Translations under genes and position numbers: made by a program | NCBI RefSeq assembly: GCF_002149925.1 | Contig: NZ_MSLT01000006.1 | Location: 667,865 to 731,864 of the forward strand | Direction of reading: 5' to 3' | Source of the DNA: Thioflexithrix psekupsensis | Lineage (GTDB): Bacteria; Pseudomonadota; Gammaproteobacteria; Beggiatoales; Beggiatoaceae | DNA: 64,000 bases | The notes under the pieces: generated by a model | The model's database searches: none | What the model saw: the letters and a program-made list of their open reading frames with translations, nothing else | What the model was told of the DNA's origin: nothing | In this document: in pieces, positions 55,283 to 64,000 of the stretch | Layout: every line of letters begins with the position of its first letter | Numbering within the stretch: the first letter of the stretch is position 1

Positions 55283-57022
55283 TTAATGTGTCAATTGAAT
55301 TTGATACAAACGGGCATAATGACCTTTTTTGAGCAATAATTCTGCATGTGTCCCCATTTCCACGATATTGCCTTGATCCATCACCACAATTTTATCCGCA
55401 TCAATAATGGTCGATAAACGATGTGCAATAATGATCGTGGTGCAATGAGAAGGCAATTGTCGTAATGCCCGCTGTACTTGCTGTTCTGAATGGGTGTCTA
55501 ATGCGGCGGTGGCTTCGTCGAAAATTAAAATGGGCGCACGTTTTAATAACGCCCGCGCAATCGCTAAACGTTGCCGTTGTCCCCCCGACAATTTCACCCC
55601 ACGCTCCCCCACCATTGTGGCAAAACCTTCGGGTAATTCCATAATAAAATCATAAGCATACGCCAATTTTGCCGCATCCACTATTGCAGAAAAATCAACC
55701 CCGCTCATTTCCCCATAAGCAATATTTGCCGCGACCGTATCATTAAATAAAATAATTTCCTGACTCACCAAAGCCATATTCGCTCTTAATTCAGCAATAT
55801 TAAATTCCTGAATAGAACGCCCATCTAAACATAAATCTCCCTGCTTAATGTCATAAAAACGCGGCAATAATTGGGCTAAAGTGCTTTTACCACTGCCCGA
55901 CGCGCCCACAATCGCCACCGTTTCTCCCGCACCAATCGATAAAGATAACTGTTGTAAAGCCGCTTTTTCTTGTCCTGAATAATGGAAAGTCACCTGTTTA
56001 AATTCAATCTCTCCCCGCAAACGCGGAATAGCGGATGAAATGGTTTGTGATTTTTCGATTTCAGCCACTTGATCAATTAATTCAAATACACTTTGCGCCG
56101 CGGCTAAACCCTGTTGAATCTGCTCATTGACTTTAGTCAAACGCTTTACCGGCGCAAATAACATTCCCATCGCCGTAAATAAAGAAACAAATCCCCCCAC
56201 ACTGATCATATCTTGCGTCGATTGCTGTGCGGCAATATAAATAATCACTGCTAAAGCCACCGTAATTAATAACTGCACAATAAAAACACTTAACCCATTG
56301 GTCAGTTGGTTTTTAACTTCTAAACGGCGCACTTGATTACTGGTTTCATTAAAACGGGCTTGTTCATATTTTTTCCCACCAAATATTTTAACTAATTTAT
56401 GTCCTGCAATCGCTTCTTCTAAAATTCGAGTTAAATCCCCCATCGTCTCTTGTAAAGTCATATTAAAACCGCGCAATTGACGACTGACATAACGCACCAC
56501 AATAATAATAAATGGCACCACCGAGAAAATAATTAAAGACAACATCCAATTTAAATAAAACATCCATGCCAATAAACCAATAATTGCCAAACTATCGCGC
56601 ACAATAATAATTAAAGAATCCGTCGCCGCCGCCATCACCCGATTCACATCATAAGTCACTTTGGATAATAATACACCCGCGGACTGATCATCAAAAGTGG
56701 TCGTGGGCAAAGTCAAAATTTTTTCAAACATCAACCCGCGCAAATCCATCACCAAACGCGTCGCAATCCACGCCATCCCCACCGAACTGGCTAAAGTCGC
56801 CAAGCCACGTATCACCATTAAAATAATCAATAACAAAGGAATTAAGCCGATCATTTGCGCATCTTGCGCCACAAAACCATCGTCTAATAACGGTTGTAAT
56901 AACGCAGGCAATAACGGTTCAGTGATCGCCATTATCACCATTGCAAAAATCGTTAAAACAAAAATTATTCGATACGGTTTAATATGACGCAATAAACGCC
57001 AGTATAAAATAGAGCTATTCAT
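55283..57022 (-). CDS. msbA: lipid A export ABC transporter MsbA
   Basis: 579 residues (E. coli 582), a homodimeric flippase for lipid A-core. The N-terminal six-helix domain is at about 1-320, including the coupling region LRGFNMTLQETMGDLTRILE. The nucleotide-binding domain has Walker A IVGASGSGKSTLA, the signature LSGGQRQRLAIARA and Walker B ILIFDEATAALD with the His loop IIIAHRLSTI. It is transcribed away from the FecR gene. Its substrate route follows on from LpxA, LpxB and LpxD encoded earlier. Confidence 0.93.
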   Translation of the reverse strand: MNSSILYWRLLRHIKPYRIIFVLTIFAMVIMAITEPLLPALLQPLLDDGFVAQDAQMIGLIPLLLIILMVIRGLATLASSVGMAWIATRLVMDLRGLMFEKILTLPTTTFDDQSAGVLLSKVTYDVNRVMAAATDSLIIIVRDSLAIIGLLAWMFYLNWMLSLIIFSVVPFIIIVVRYVSRQLRGFNMTLQETMGDLTRILEEAIAGHKLVKIFGGKKYEQARFNETSNQVRRLEVKNQLTNGLSVFIVQLLITVALAVIIYIAAQQSTQDMISVGGFVSLFTAMGMLFAPVKRLTKVNEQIQQGLAAAQSVFELIDQVAEIEKSQTISSAIPRLRGEIEFKQVTFHYSGQEKAALQQLSLSIGAGETVAIVGASGSGKSTLAQLLPRFYDIKQGDLCLDGRSIQEFNIAELRANMALVSQEIILFNDTVAANIAYGEMSGVDFSAIVDAAKLAYAYDFIMELPEGFATMVGERGVKLSGGQRQRLAIARALLKRAPILIFDEATAALDTHSEQQVQRALRQLPSHCTTIIIAHRLSTIIDADKIVVMDQGNIVEMGTHAELLLKKGHYARLYQIQLTH

Positions 57023-57189
57023 GGATTTTTATTATCAATAAAATAAACGATGATTTATAACACAAAATAAATTAACTGAAAAATCAGAGACTTAATTTTT
57101 AAGCCGAACGCAAAAAACACAGAATAAAATATTTTTTGCTTATATAAGAAAATTATTGCTTGCTTATATAAGTAGCTTACGATAATCTT

Positions 57190-57472
57190 ATGCTCAATAC
57201 AGCGGGATGTTGCTGCTGTAGGTGAAGATTGACCGACGAAGTCGGTGTGTGTCTGGACGGCGAACCAACGACGGATAAGGTGTGAATGGTGGTGTTGCTG
57301 GTTTGGCGTTTGTTGGCATACGCAGTCTTGTTCGTGTCTCGCCAATTGGTGGAAATTTAGGGTGTCATCAGTTGGGTAGGTTAGCTTCTTCATCCTCTCT
57401 CTCCCCGGGCTCAGGGAGCGAGGTCTTTCGTAGCCTTCTCTTTAGGTTGGACTTGAAGAGAAGGTTTTTTTT
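57190..57472 (+). ncRNA. candidate structured non-coding RNA ending in a terminator
   Basis: A GC-rich island with a tight hairpin ACCGAC-gaa-GTCGGT (57232-57246), a CTCCC/GGGAG hairpin near 57400-57418 and a terminal stem plus T-tract. It does not match RNase P RNA, tmRNA, 6S or SRP RNA by eye. It could also be a fragment of a repeat or mobile element. Confidence 0.35.
57434..57472 (+). terminator. Rho-independent terminator
   Basis: CCTTCTCTT (57434-57442) pairs with AAGAGAAGG (57456-57464), followed by eight T. It is read on the plus strand although no plus-strand gene precedes it. Confidence 0.8.
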
Positions 57473-57615
57473 GCGCACCGCTTTTTTCGTATAACATTCG
57501 CTTATCCGCAACAAATCATCTATGATTTTCGCTAATCCCCAAGATGATTATTTTACACGATTTGTTGCTTGAGCAGGTATGGGCTTTGCCCCCTTGCCAA
57601 ATAAGGAATAATCCC

Positions 57616-60600
57616 ATGTTAGCGTTTTCTCAATCCTCTCATTTATCCACAGAATTAACCGATTCTTTTGTTTTACCGCATGAAGTCTTATTACGCGAGG
57701 TGCAGTGGTTGCGTCAAGGCGATCATTTGCTGATTAAATGGTGGTCAGAAACCATTACTATTGAGCATTATTTTAACAATCCAATCCCCTTGTCAATTAA
57801 TAATGGCAAAATATTAGATGTGCCAGAAATCATGGCACAATTAACGCCACAATTACCCCATCATTGGGCGGCCGAAGGTCAATTAACTATTGGTGCGGCA
57901 ATGCCTGTTATTGGCACGGCAACATTAGTGGTTAATGGGCCTGTCACTGTAGAAAATGATCGCGGCCAAATCCGTCAAGTGGCACAAGGCGATCCCATTT
58001 ATCTGAATGATAAAGTACAAACGCCCGCAAAAGGCTATATTAAAATTACTTTAAACGATGGTTCTACCTTCCAATTAGGCCCTTTATCGCGGGCGCAATT
58101 AGAAAAATATTCTTACGTCGCTGAAGAACAAGGCGGCGAATTAGAAGTGAATATGTTTATTGGTTTTTTCCGTTTTATTAGCGGAAAAATTAGCGGTGAT
58201 AGTGGAGAACAACATACTGTCATTAAAACCCCTTCGGCCACCATTGGCATTCGGGGCAGTGAAATTGATGCGCTAATTGAAGGTAATGGTGCTACCACGA
58301 TTCTACACACCGAAGGATTAATTAGCATTACGCCACGTTTTTCTCACGAAACTTTTACCATTTTTGAACCGGGAACACGGATTTATATTGATAATATCAC
58401 CTTATTGCGTTCTATGGTTTCGCTTCAAGAAGTTGAGCAATTCAAAGCGCAATTAGCTCCGTTAAAAACTTATCAGGACAGCCTTTCCCCCTTGATTTTG
58501 CAACCGGGGACGGGACAAGGACAAGAGCGCGGACACGATACTCCCCGCACAGACCCTTCATCGCCACCTCCCCCCAACAACAGTGGGCAAAATCAACCTA
58601 TGCCGACTCCTCCCGAAAAGGGAGATTTTAAACCCACTAAAGACCCTTTTTCGCCCTTTGACGGCCAACATTTTAACCACTTGGGACATCCTCCTCCGCG
58701 TCCATTTGATGCACCAAATGTGTTTCGTAATAAATTGGTTGCTCCAAAAACAGACTACTTTACACCCGGTAAACCACTGATAGATTTGCCTTTATCGGAA
58801 GCACAAACAGAATTTTTTAAACCTCATTTTTTCGATAAACCCAACCCATTCAGTAATGAACACAGCAAAAATTTGCCGCCGCCGTCACATGGACTAGTGC
58901 CACCATTGCCGCCGCCTGTTTTACCAGTTCCTCCAGAATCAGAAGACAATAGTGATGATGTTGTCTCACCAACTCCACCGATTCCGCCGCAGGATGCCTT
59001 GCCTATTCCTGAAGAGCCAGAGCCACCGATTACACCGCCACAACCACCTGTTGTGCCGCCAGAACCGCCGATTACACCGCTGCAACCGCCTGTTGTGCCG
59101 CCAGAACCGCCGATTACACCGCCACAACCGCCTGTTGTGTCGCCAGAATCACCGATTACACCGCCACAACCGCCTGTTATTGCGCCAGAACCACCGCCGA
59201 CTCCGCCCGTGATTCCTACGCTGCCAGAGCCGCCGCCGAGTCCTGATCCAATTTCACCGCCATTACCCGTTAATAACGCGCCCATTGCCAATGCGGATCA
59301 CGTGGATTTAGGCACAAATCGCAGTGTGTCCATTGATTATTTATTGCAAAATGATCGGGATATTGATAGCGAAAGTTTGCGCATTCTTAGCGTGCAAAAT
59401 GCACAAAATGGACAAGTTATTTTATTAGACAATAACACGGTCATTTTTACTCGTGATTTAGTCAACAATACAGAATCTTTTACAGGTTCTTTTAGCTACA
59501 CCATTACCGATGATAAAGGCGGTTTTGCGGGAGCAAATGTGACTGTCATTGGCGATCCAATCATTACGCCATTACCGTCTTTGCCTCCCGTCGCTGCGCC
59601 TGATCAATTCATGATGGTTAAAAATACCGCTTTATCCTTAGAAAGCAGCCAATTACTGGCCAATGACAGCGATCCGCAAAATTTGCCATTAACCCTAATT
59701 AGCGTGATTCAAGGTGAAGGTGGCCGTGTCAGTTTGCAAGGGCAACAGATTGAATTTATAGCAGAAAATAATTTTATTGGATCGGGTTTTTTCAGCTATC
59801 AAATTCAAAATAGCGCAGGGCAAAGCACACAAAGCACCGTGACAGTTAATATTGTCAATCAAGCCCCACAAGCACAAAATGATTTTTTCTCCACAGAACA
59901 AAATCAACCTTTAACCTTATCTATTCAAGAATTATTAGCTAATGATCAAGACCTTGATGGCGATTTATTCACCTTGACTAATATATTTCCTGCCACAGAT
60001 GGAAACGCGATTTTAAGTGAAGATAATCGCCAAATTATTTTCACACCAAATCCTGATTTTTCTGGTGAAGCACGTTTTGATTATCAAATTGCCGATTTAC
60101 ACAACAGCACTGCCACTGCAACCGTTATCATTACAGTTGAACCTTTAGTGCAGAATATAGAAGCGATTGATGATAATTTTACCGCTTTTGTTAATGATGA
60201 ATTCGTATTGTCTGCAAAAGAATTATTAGGCAATGATCAATTCTCTAATAGCGAATTGCAAAATAGCGCGTTAATTCAATCGGTCAATAATCCTGTGAAT
60301 GGGCGCGTTATTTTTGATGCCGAAACGCAAGCCATTCGTTTTATTCCTGAAACGGATTTTATCGGTAATGCCAGCTTTATTTATGAGGTAATAGCCGATT
60401 CGATCACTGCGACGGCAACGGTGACCATTAACTATTTAGGTGCGTTACCCGAACCAGTGAACGCGGTGAATGACAGTGGTTTCTTTACCAAAATGGGACA
60501 AGCCTTAACTATTGATCCCAATCGCTTATTGGCTAATGATAATAATCCCAATAATTTGCCCTTATCCATGACCCAATTAAGCGCGGCACAACACGGCCAA

Positions 60601-61572
60601 GTGCAACTTAATTTAAATGGACAAATTGAGTTTTTACCCGAAGCCAATTACATCGGCATTGCGCGTTTTAATTATGAAATCACCGATGGTCAAACCAATA
60701 GCACGGCTACGGTATTTATTGATGTACTCAATGCCAACCAAGCTCCTGTGGCTAATCCTGATCAATTCGAGATTCCTTTTTTACAATCCATTAGTCTGGA
60801 TGTAGCGGATTTACTCGCCAATGATATTGATCCTGATTCTACTGATATTATTCGTTTTATGGGCGTGAGCAATATTCCAGAGGGATTAACCATAGAAGTC
60901 TCTGGAAATGATCTTCATTTGTGGGCAGATTATCGTGCTTTAGCGGCTACAGATAGCGTCAGCTTTAACTATTTAATTTCCGATGGAGAAATAGAAAGCG
61001 AAGGCACAGTAGAATTGCAGCCAAGTAATGTTTTTTTAGGCACAGAAGGCGCGGATACTTTTAGACCTAATTTATCCAGCGACGTGCAGATTTTTAAAGG
61101 CTTAGGTGGCAATGATACTTTTGGCATTCCTGGCCCCAATGCGATTTTATTGGGAGATGCGGGTAATGATTTATTTTCATTAAAAGCAGATGCAGCAGCG
61201 GGTGTCATTATCGAAGGGGGATCAAATTTAGATACCTTGCGTTTATCAGGTGGAGAGGGGCAAATTTTAAATCTAATTCAAAATAGCCAATTAGCCACCG
61301 ATCAAGCCATCACATTAACAGGAATTGATCGTCTTGACTTAACACAAGGCAATGGACATCAATTGGTGCTTGGATTAAGCGATGTATTAGCTATTTCTGA
61401 CACAGGTAATTTGCGTATTGATGGCAATTCATCCAGCTTAGTTAATTCCACCAATCAGGGTTGGAATAATATAGGATTGACGGAACAAGATGGAGTGCCT
61501 TATTACCGCTATGCGGCCAGTGGTGCAGAATTATTAATTAACACGGATATTGCACTGCAATTTATCAGCTAA
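57616..61572 (+). CDS. FecR-domain protein with Pro-rich region, six cadherin-like repeats and RTX-like C-terminus
   Basis: 1,318 residues from the ATG at 57616 (AAGGA 8 bases upstream). A FecR domain (about 85-250: VTVENDRGQIRQVAQGDPIY, VQTPAKGYIKITLNDGSTF, IKTPSATIGIRGSEID) is followed by a Pro-rich spacer (about 300-552) that includes four tandem 14-residue repeats. Six cadherin-like/Big_9-type repeats start near residues 555, 656, 749, 846, 945 and 1041, each with an L-L-x-N-D-x-D motif. The C-terminus (about 1138-1318) has Ca-binding-like GLGGNDTF and GDAGNDLF. The C-terminus suggests type I secretion and the whole looks like a surface adhesin or sensor. No signal peptide was seen. Confidence 0.82.
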   Translation: MLAFSQSSHLSTELTDSFVLPHEVLLREVQWLRQGDHLLIKWWSETITIEHYFNNPIPLSINNGKILDVPEIMAQLTPQLPHHWAAEGQLTIGAAMPVIGTATLVVNGPVTVENDRGQIRQVAQGDPIYLNDKVQTPAKGYIKITLNDGSTFQLGPLSRAQLEKYSYVAEEQGGELEVNMFIGFFRFISGKISGDSGEQHTVIKTPSATIGIRGSEIDALIEGNGATTILHTEGLISITPRFSHETFTIFEPGTRIYIDNITLLRSMVSLQEVEQFKAQLAPLKTYQDSLSPLILQPGTGQGQERGHDTPRTDPSSPPPPNNSGQNQPMPTPPEKGDFKPTKDPFSPFDGQHFNHLGHPPPRPFDAPNVFRNKLVAPKTDYFTPGKPLIDLPLSEAQTEFFKPHFFDKPNPFSNEHSKNLPPPSHGLVPPLPPPVLPVPPESEDNSDDVVSPTPPIPPQDALPIPEEPEPPITPPQPPVVPPEPPITPLQPPVVPPEPPITPPQPPVVSPESPITPPQPPVIAPEPPPTPPVIPTLPEPPPSPDPISPPLPVNNAPIANADHVDLGTNRSVSIDYLLQNDRDIDSESLRILSVQNAQNGQVILLDNNTVIFTRDLVNNTESFTGSFSYTITDDKGGFAGANVTVIGDPIITPLPSLPPVAAPDQFMMVKNTALSLESSQLLANDSDPQNLPLTLISVIQGEGGRVSLQGQQIEFIAENNFIGSGFFSYQIQNSAGQSTQSTVTVNIVNQAPQAQNDFFSTEQNQPLTLSIQELLANDQDLDGDLFTLTNIFPATDGNAILSEDNRQIIFTPNPDFSGEARFDYQIADLHNSTATATVIITVEPLVQNIEAIDDNFTAFVNDEFVLSAKELLGNDQFSNSELQNSALIQSVNNPVNGRVIFDAETQAIRFIPETDFIGNASFIYEVIADSITATATVTINYLGALPEPVNAVNDSGFFTKMGQALTIDPNRLLANDNNPNNLPLSMTQLSAAQHGQVQLNLNGQIEFLPEANYIGIARFNYEITDGQTNSTATVFIDVLNANQAPVANPDQFEIPFLQSISLDVADLLANDIDPDSTDIIRFMGVSNIPEGLTIEVSGNDLHLWADYRALAATDSVSFNYLISDGEIESEGTVELQPSNVFLGTEGADTFRPNLSSDVQIFKGLGGNDTFGIPGPNAILLGDAGNDLFSLKADAAAGVIIEGGSNLDTLRLSGGEGQILNLIQNSQLATDQAITLTGIDRLDLTQGNGHQLVLGLSDVLAISDTGNLRIDGNSSSLVNSTNQGWNNIGLTEQDGVPYYRYAASGAELLINTDIALQFIS
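59026..59193 (+). repeat. four tandem 42-bp repeats coding a Pro-rich segment
   Basis: Units start at 59026, 59068, 59110 and 59152 with CCGATTACACCG. Each encodes 14 residues close to PITPPQPPVVPPEP. The few differences are single bases. It explains several long spurious frames on both strands. Confidence 0.9.
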
Positions 61573-61596
61573 TTAACCCTTATCCATAAATGAATC

Positions 61597-61648
61597 GCCT
61601 GAGCAGAATTTATCAACATAGGAAATATTCTGACTCAGGCATTTTTTT
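61597..61648 (+). terminator. Rho-independent terminator after the FecR-cadherin gene
   Basis: GCCTGAGCAGAAT (61597-61609) pairs with ATTCTGACTCAGGC (61627-61640) with one bulge, followed by ATTTTTTT. It starts 25 bases after the stop. Confidence 0.8.
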
Positions 61649-61838
61649 GTATTTTATAAACCAACTTAAATAAAAGGTTAAGAATATTATTGTATTTCTC
61701 ATAAAATGTTGCTAAATCGGGTGCAAAACCAAAGAGAATTTAATAAAATAATGTGTTGACTTGATAAAGTAGCGGTATAACAAATAAAGCAACGCCTTGA
61801 TACATTTAATTTCTCATTCATATATAGCACATTAGCTC

Positions 61839-64000
61839 ATGATCGATTCCATCGTTATTGCGGTTTTGACACTGACCACCATTGGCGGCATCATAGGGAT
61901 ATGGCGATTTCGACAACGTCAGCATCAATTACAACACGAATTAACCCATCAATTTGCCCTTTTAGAAAAGCAAAAACATGTTTTAGCCGTCACCCGCGAC
62001 GCTTTGCACAGCATTCTGACAGATATTCCCGATGATTTAGATGCTTTAGCCGCATTTGCTGATGCGGTCGTGCGCTTGCATGCCAGTGAAGCGCGTTTTC
62101 GGGCTTTATTCGACTATGCGCCCATCGGCATTTTACAAGCCAATATCACAGGAGAATTGGTTTATATTAATCCTACATTAGAGAAAATTTTAGGCTATTC
62201 TCACTGCGAATTAGTAGGAAAAAATTATTATGAATTATTGCATCCCGAAGAACAAATAGAAACTTCTTCAAATCGTTTATTTGAACAATTATTAAAATAC
62301 AGTAGAAATCATTACCAAACCATAGAACGTTATCAACATCGTTTAGGGCGAGAAATTTGGGCGAGTTTGTCCATTGCGGGCGTGCGAGATGTGGACGGTG
62401 GCGTATTGTTTGTGGTGGGTATGGTGACAGATATTACCGAAAAACGCGCCGCTGAAGCCCGTTTAGCCCACAATGAAATGCGCATCGCCGAGGCCCAACA
62501 ATTAGCCCAATTGGGTTATTGGGAATGGCATCCGCAAAATGATGACATGTTTTGGTCTGAAGAATTCTCTATGCAATTGGGTTATCCTTGCAAACCTATA
62601 CAAACGCATTTAGATGAATTTTATCAAGCTATTATTGCTGACGATCAACAATATGTTAAATATCATTTACTGGCTTTATTAGACACAAGTAATCAAGAAA
62701 AAATTCCCCATTTTGAAAACTTAGAATTTCGCGTTAAAATCAAAGATGGCAAAGTAAAAACATTGCAATCTTCTGGTAAGTTATTACGCACTTATGATGA
62801 TAAACCTTATTGCGTCATTGGTACGGCTTTAGACATTTCTGAGCGCAAACAAACTGAATTATTATTGCGTAAATTATCCACTGCGGTTGAGCAAAGTTCT
62901 AATAGCATTTTAATTACGGATCGCAAAGGCATTATTCAATATGTTAATCCTGCTTTTACCAAAATTTCAGGTTATTTACCCGAAGAGGTTTTAAATCGCA
63001 CACCACGTTTATTAAAATCAGGATTAATGGGGATTGATTTTTACCGTGATTTATGGAGTACAATTTTAAGAGGCGATGTATGGCAAGGGGAATTTACCAA
63101 TCGCCATAAGTCAGGTGAATTATATTATGAATACACCACTATTTCTCCGATTCGTGATGAAAATCAAGAGATTAGCCATTTTTTAGCGGTGCGCGAAGAC
63201 TTAACGGCTTATCGTCAAGCGGTCGAAGCCTTGCGCAATAGCGAAGCCCGCTACCGCTCGGTGATTGCCTCTATGAGTGAGGGTGTGGTATTGCAAAATA
63301 GGACGGGGGAAATTTTAACGTGTAATCAAGCCGCTGAATCCATTTTAGGCTTGACTGAAGCCCAAATGGCAGGGCGTAGTTCTTTAGACCCTGCGTGGCA
63401 GTCGGTGCGGGAAAATGGTATGTCATTTCCCGGCTACGAACACCCTGCGATGGTGACATTACAAACAGGATTGCCGTTTAAAAACGTCATTATGGGCGTG
63501 TATAAAACACCACAACAAGATGTCACTTGGATAGCCATTAATTCTCAACCCATTTTCACCGACGATCCCAGCCATTTACCCACCGCGGTGGTCACTACTT
63601 TTACTGACATTACACCTTATAAATCCGCACAAAAAATATTTAGAGAAACAAAAACAATTACTCGATTTATTACGCCGTGGTTTAATCATTTTATGAGTAA
63701 AAATGATTTACTTAGCACTTATCATTTATTATTAACAGAATTACTAAAATTAACAGACAGCCAATTAGGATTTATTAGTGATATTGAAGAGGATCAAATT
63801 CATACCCGCTTATTATTAACCCATTCTCTTCGTGATCAACAATTCATCACTTTATTTGACCGTGAAAAAACGGGATTATTTGCCACCTTAAATCAACTAT
63901 TACAACCGATTTTACAAAATGGTTCCGTGATTATTCAAGATCAAGCCAGTGCTGCATGGGCGCAGCTTATATACCAATTTTTTCAGAGTCGTATAATAAT
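61839..64000 (+). CDS. multi-PAS sensor protein (partial, runs off the right edge)
   Basis: 720 codons open from the ATG at 61839 to the window end. One membrane helix lies near residues 4-22 (SIVIAVLTLTTIGGIIGIW), then a short coiled coil. Four PAS domains follow at about 84-200, 220-330, 346-456 and 468-590. They have typical cores (GYSHCELVGKNYYELLHPE, GYLPEEVLNRTPRLLKSG) and PAC ends (MVTDITEKRAAEARL, ALDISERKQ). A GAF-like segment starts near 620 (LTDSQLGFISDIEED). The output domain (histidine kinase or GGDEF/EAL) is outside the window. The ligands are unknown. Confidence 0.85.
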   Translation, partial: MIDSIVIAVLTLTTIGGIIGIWRFRQRQHQLQHELTHQFALLEKQKHVLAVTRDALHSILTDIPDDLDALAAFADAVVRLHASEARFRALFDYAPIGILQANITGELVYINPTLEKILGYSHCELVGKNYYELLHPEEQIETSSNRLFEQLLKYSRNHYQTIERYQHRLGREIWASLSIAGVRDVDGGVLFVVGMVTDITEKRAAEARLAHNEMRIAEAQQLAQLGYWEWHPQNDDMFWSEEFSMQLGYPCKPIQTHLDEFYQAIIADDQQYVKYHLLALLDTSNQEKIPHFENLEFRVKIKDGKVKTLQSSGKLLRTYDDKPYCVIGTALDISERKQTELLLRKLSTAVEQSSNSILITDRKGIIQYVNPAFTKISGYLPEEVLNRTPRLLKSGLMGIDFYRDLWSTILRGDVWQGEFTNRHKSGELYYEYTTISPIRDENQEISHFLAVREDLTAYRQAVEALRNSEARYRSVIASMSEGVVLQNRTGEILTCNQAAESILGLTEAQMAGRSSLDPAWQSVRENGMSFPGYEHPAMVTLQTGLPFKNVIMGVYKTPQQDVTWIAINSQPIFTDDPSHLPTAVVTTFTDITPYKSAQKIFRETKTITRFITPWFNHFMSKNDLLSTYHLLLTELLKLTDSQLGFISDIEEDQIHTRLLLTHSLRDQQFITLFDREKTGLFATLNQLLQPILQNGSVIIQDQASAAWAQLIYQFFQSRII

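Larger units (their letters stand above)
57023..57615. other. 593-base non-coding region between msbA and the FecR-cadherin gene
   Basis: The first 150 bases are AT-rich with TTGCTTATATAAG twice (57136-57148 and 57160-57172). From about 57190 to 57430 the sequence is clearly GC-richer, with hairpins, and ends in a strong terminator (57434-57472). The last 140 bases carry the start signals of the large gene. Short frames on either strand have no recognisable protein features. Confidence 0.55.

Noticed and set aside
57055..57494. Frames of 112 codons (minus) and 70 codons (plus) over the GC-rich island
   Set aside because: Low-complexity products, no start signals, no domain; the region looks non-coding.
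59026..59193. CRISPR-like regular repeats
   Set aside because: Contiguous 42-bp coding repeats with no spacers; no CRISPR array and no cas genes were seen anywhere in the window.
58824..59291. Gly-rich (minus) and His/Arg-rich (plus) frames in the Pro-rich region
   Set aside because: Shadows of the four 42-bp tandem repeats in the FecR-cadherin gene.
61756..61781. Promoter TTGACT...TATAAC before the PAS sensor
   Set aside because: Spacer is only 14 bases, too short for a confident sigma-70 call.

Overview
The window is chromosomal DNA of a gammaproteobacterium with fairly AT-rich intergenic regions. The run rpsB-tsf-pyrH-frr-uppS-cdsA-dxr-rseP-bamA-skp-lpxD-fabZ-lpxA-lpxB, with map divergent from rpsB, is the classic gammaproteobacterial order. 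The accessory content (haemagglutinin-type secreted protein paired with a CHAT protease, FecR/cadherin-like giant protein, many-PAS sensor, dispersed palindromic repeats) resembles filamentous sulfur bacteria of the Thiotrichales (Beggiatoa-like). That placement is inference from gene content, not from a marker-gene search.

Layout. 1-8500: end of an NAD-dependent epimerase, a CysZ/EI24-like membrane protein, a Ysc84/SYLF lipid-binding protein, a CbrA-like transporter-histidine kinase with its small membrane partner, a retropepsin-like protease and a TonB-dependent receptor. 8567-12881: an accessory block with an orphan DNA methyltransferase, a ParA-type ATPase carrying a fresh 36-bp tandem duplication, and an ABC-type ATPase translationally coupled to a DUF4435 (TOPRIM-like) protein. 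The last two have the architecture of the PARIS (AriA/AriB) anti-phage system. Copies of a dispersed palindromic repeat lie on both sides of the ParA-ATPase-DUF4435 block. 13007-24115: alpha-2-macroglobulin with a thioester motif, EF-P, a DsbA-like protein, a Bcp peroxiredoxin, PIN-PhoH, CbpA and Hsp20. 24179-27523: a five-gene overlapping operon joining an SsuABC/TauABC-type transporter to two type II pseudopilins. 27640-29659: an unrecognised protein, a CheW-like protein and methionine aminopeptidase.

29854-44140 is the large translation/isoprenoid/phospholipid/outer-membrane/lipid A cluster. It has very tight junctions, including two essential genes (dxr, lpxA) that appear to start with TTG inside a TTGA stop/start overlap. 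It is followed by a tRNA operon, Gly(GCC)-Cys(GCA)-Leu(UAA), with a clear promoter. The tRNA-Leu gene is interrupted in the anticodon by a 238-nt group I intron.

45053-64000: GspA/ExeA, a DUF2062 protein, ComEC, a small cold-shock-domain protein that carries a signal peptide and sits tail-to-tail with comEC, a SPOR-like exported protein, the CHAT-TPR/haemagglutinin pair, MsbA, a 0.6-kb non-coding stretch ending in a strong terminator, a 1,318-residue FecR/cadherin-like/RTX-like protein, and a multi-PAS sensor that runs off the right edge.

Best candidates for new biology: the PARIS-like module with an added ParA ATPase; the group I intron in tRNA-Leu(UAA) whose core resembles the proteobacterial (Azoarcus) type; the apparently exported cold-shock protein next to the DNA-uptake channel gene; and the possible non-coding RNAs at 57190-57472 and 50360-50500.
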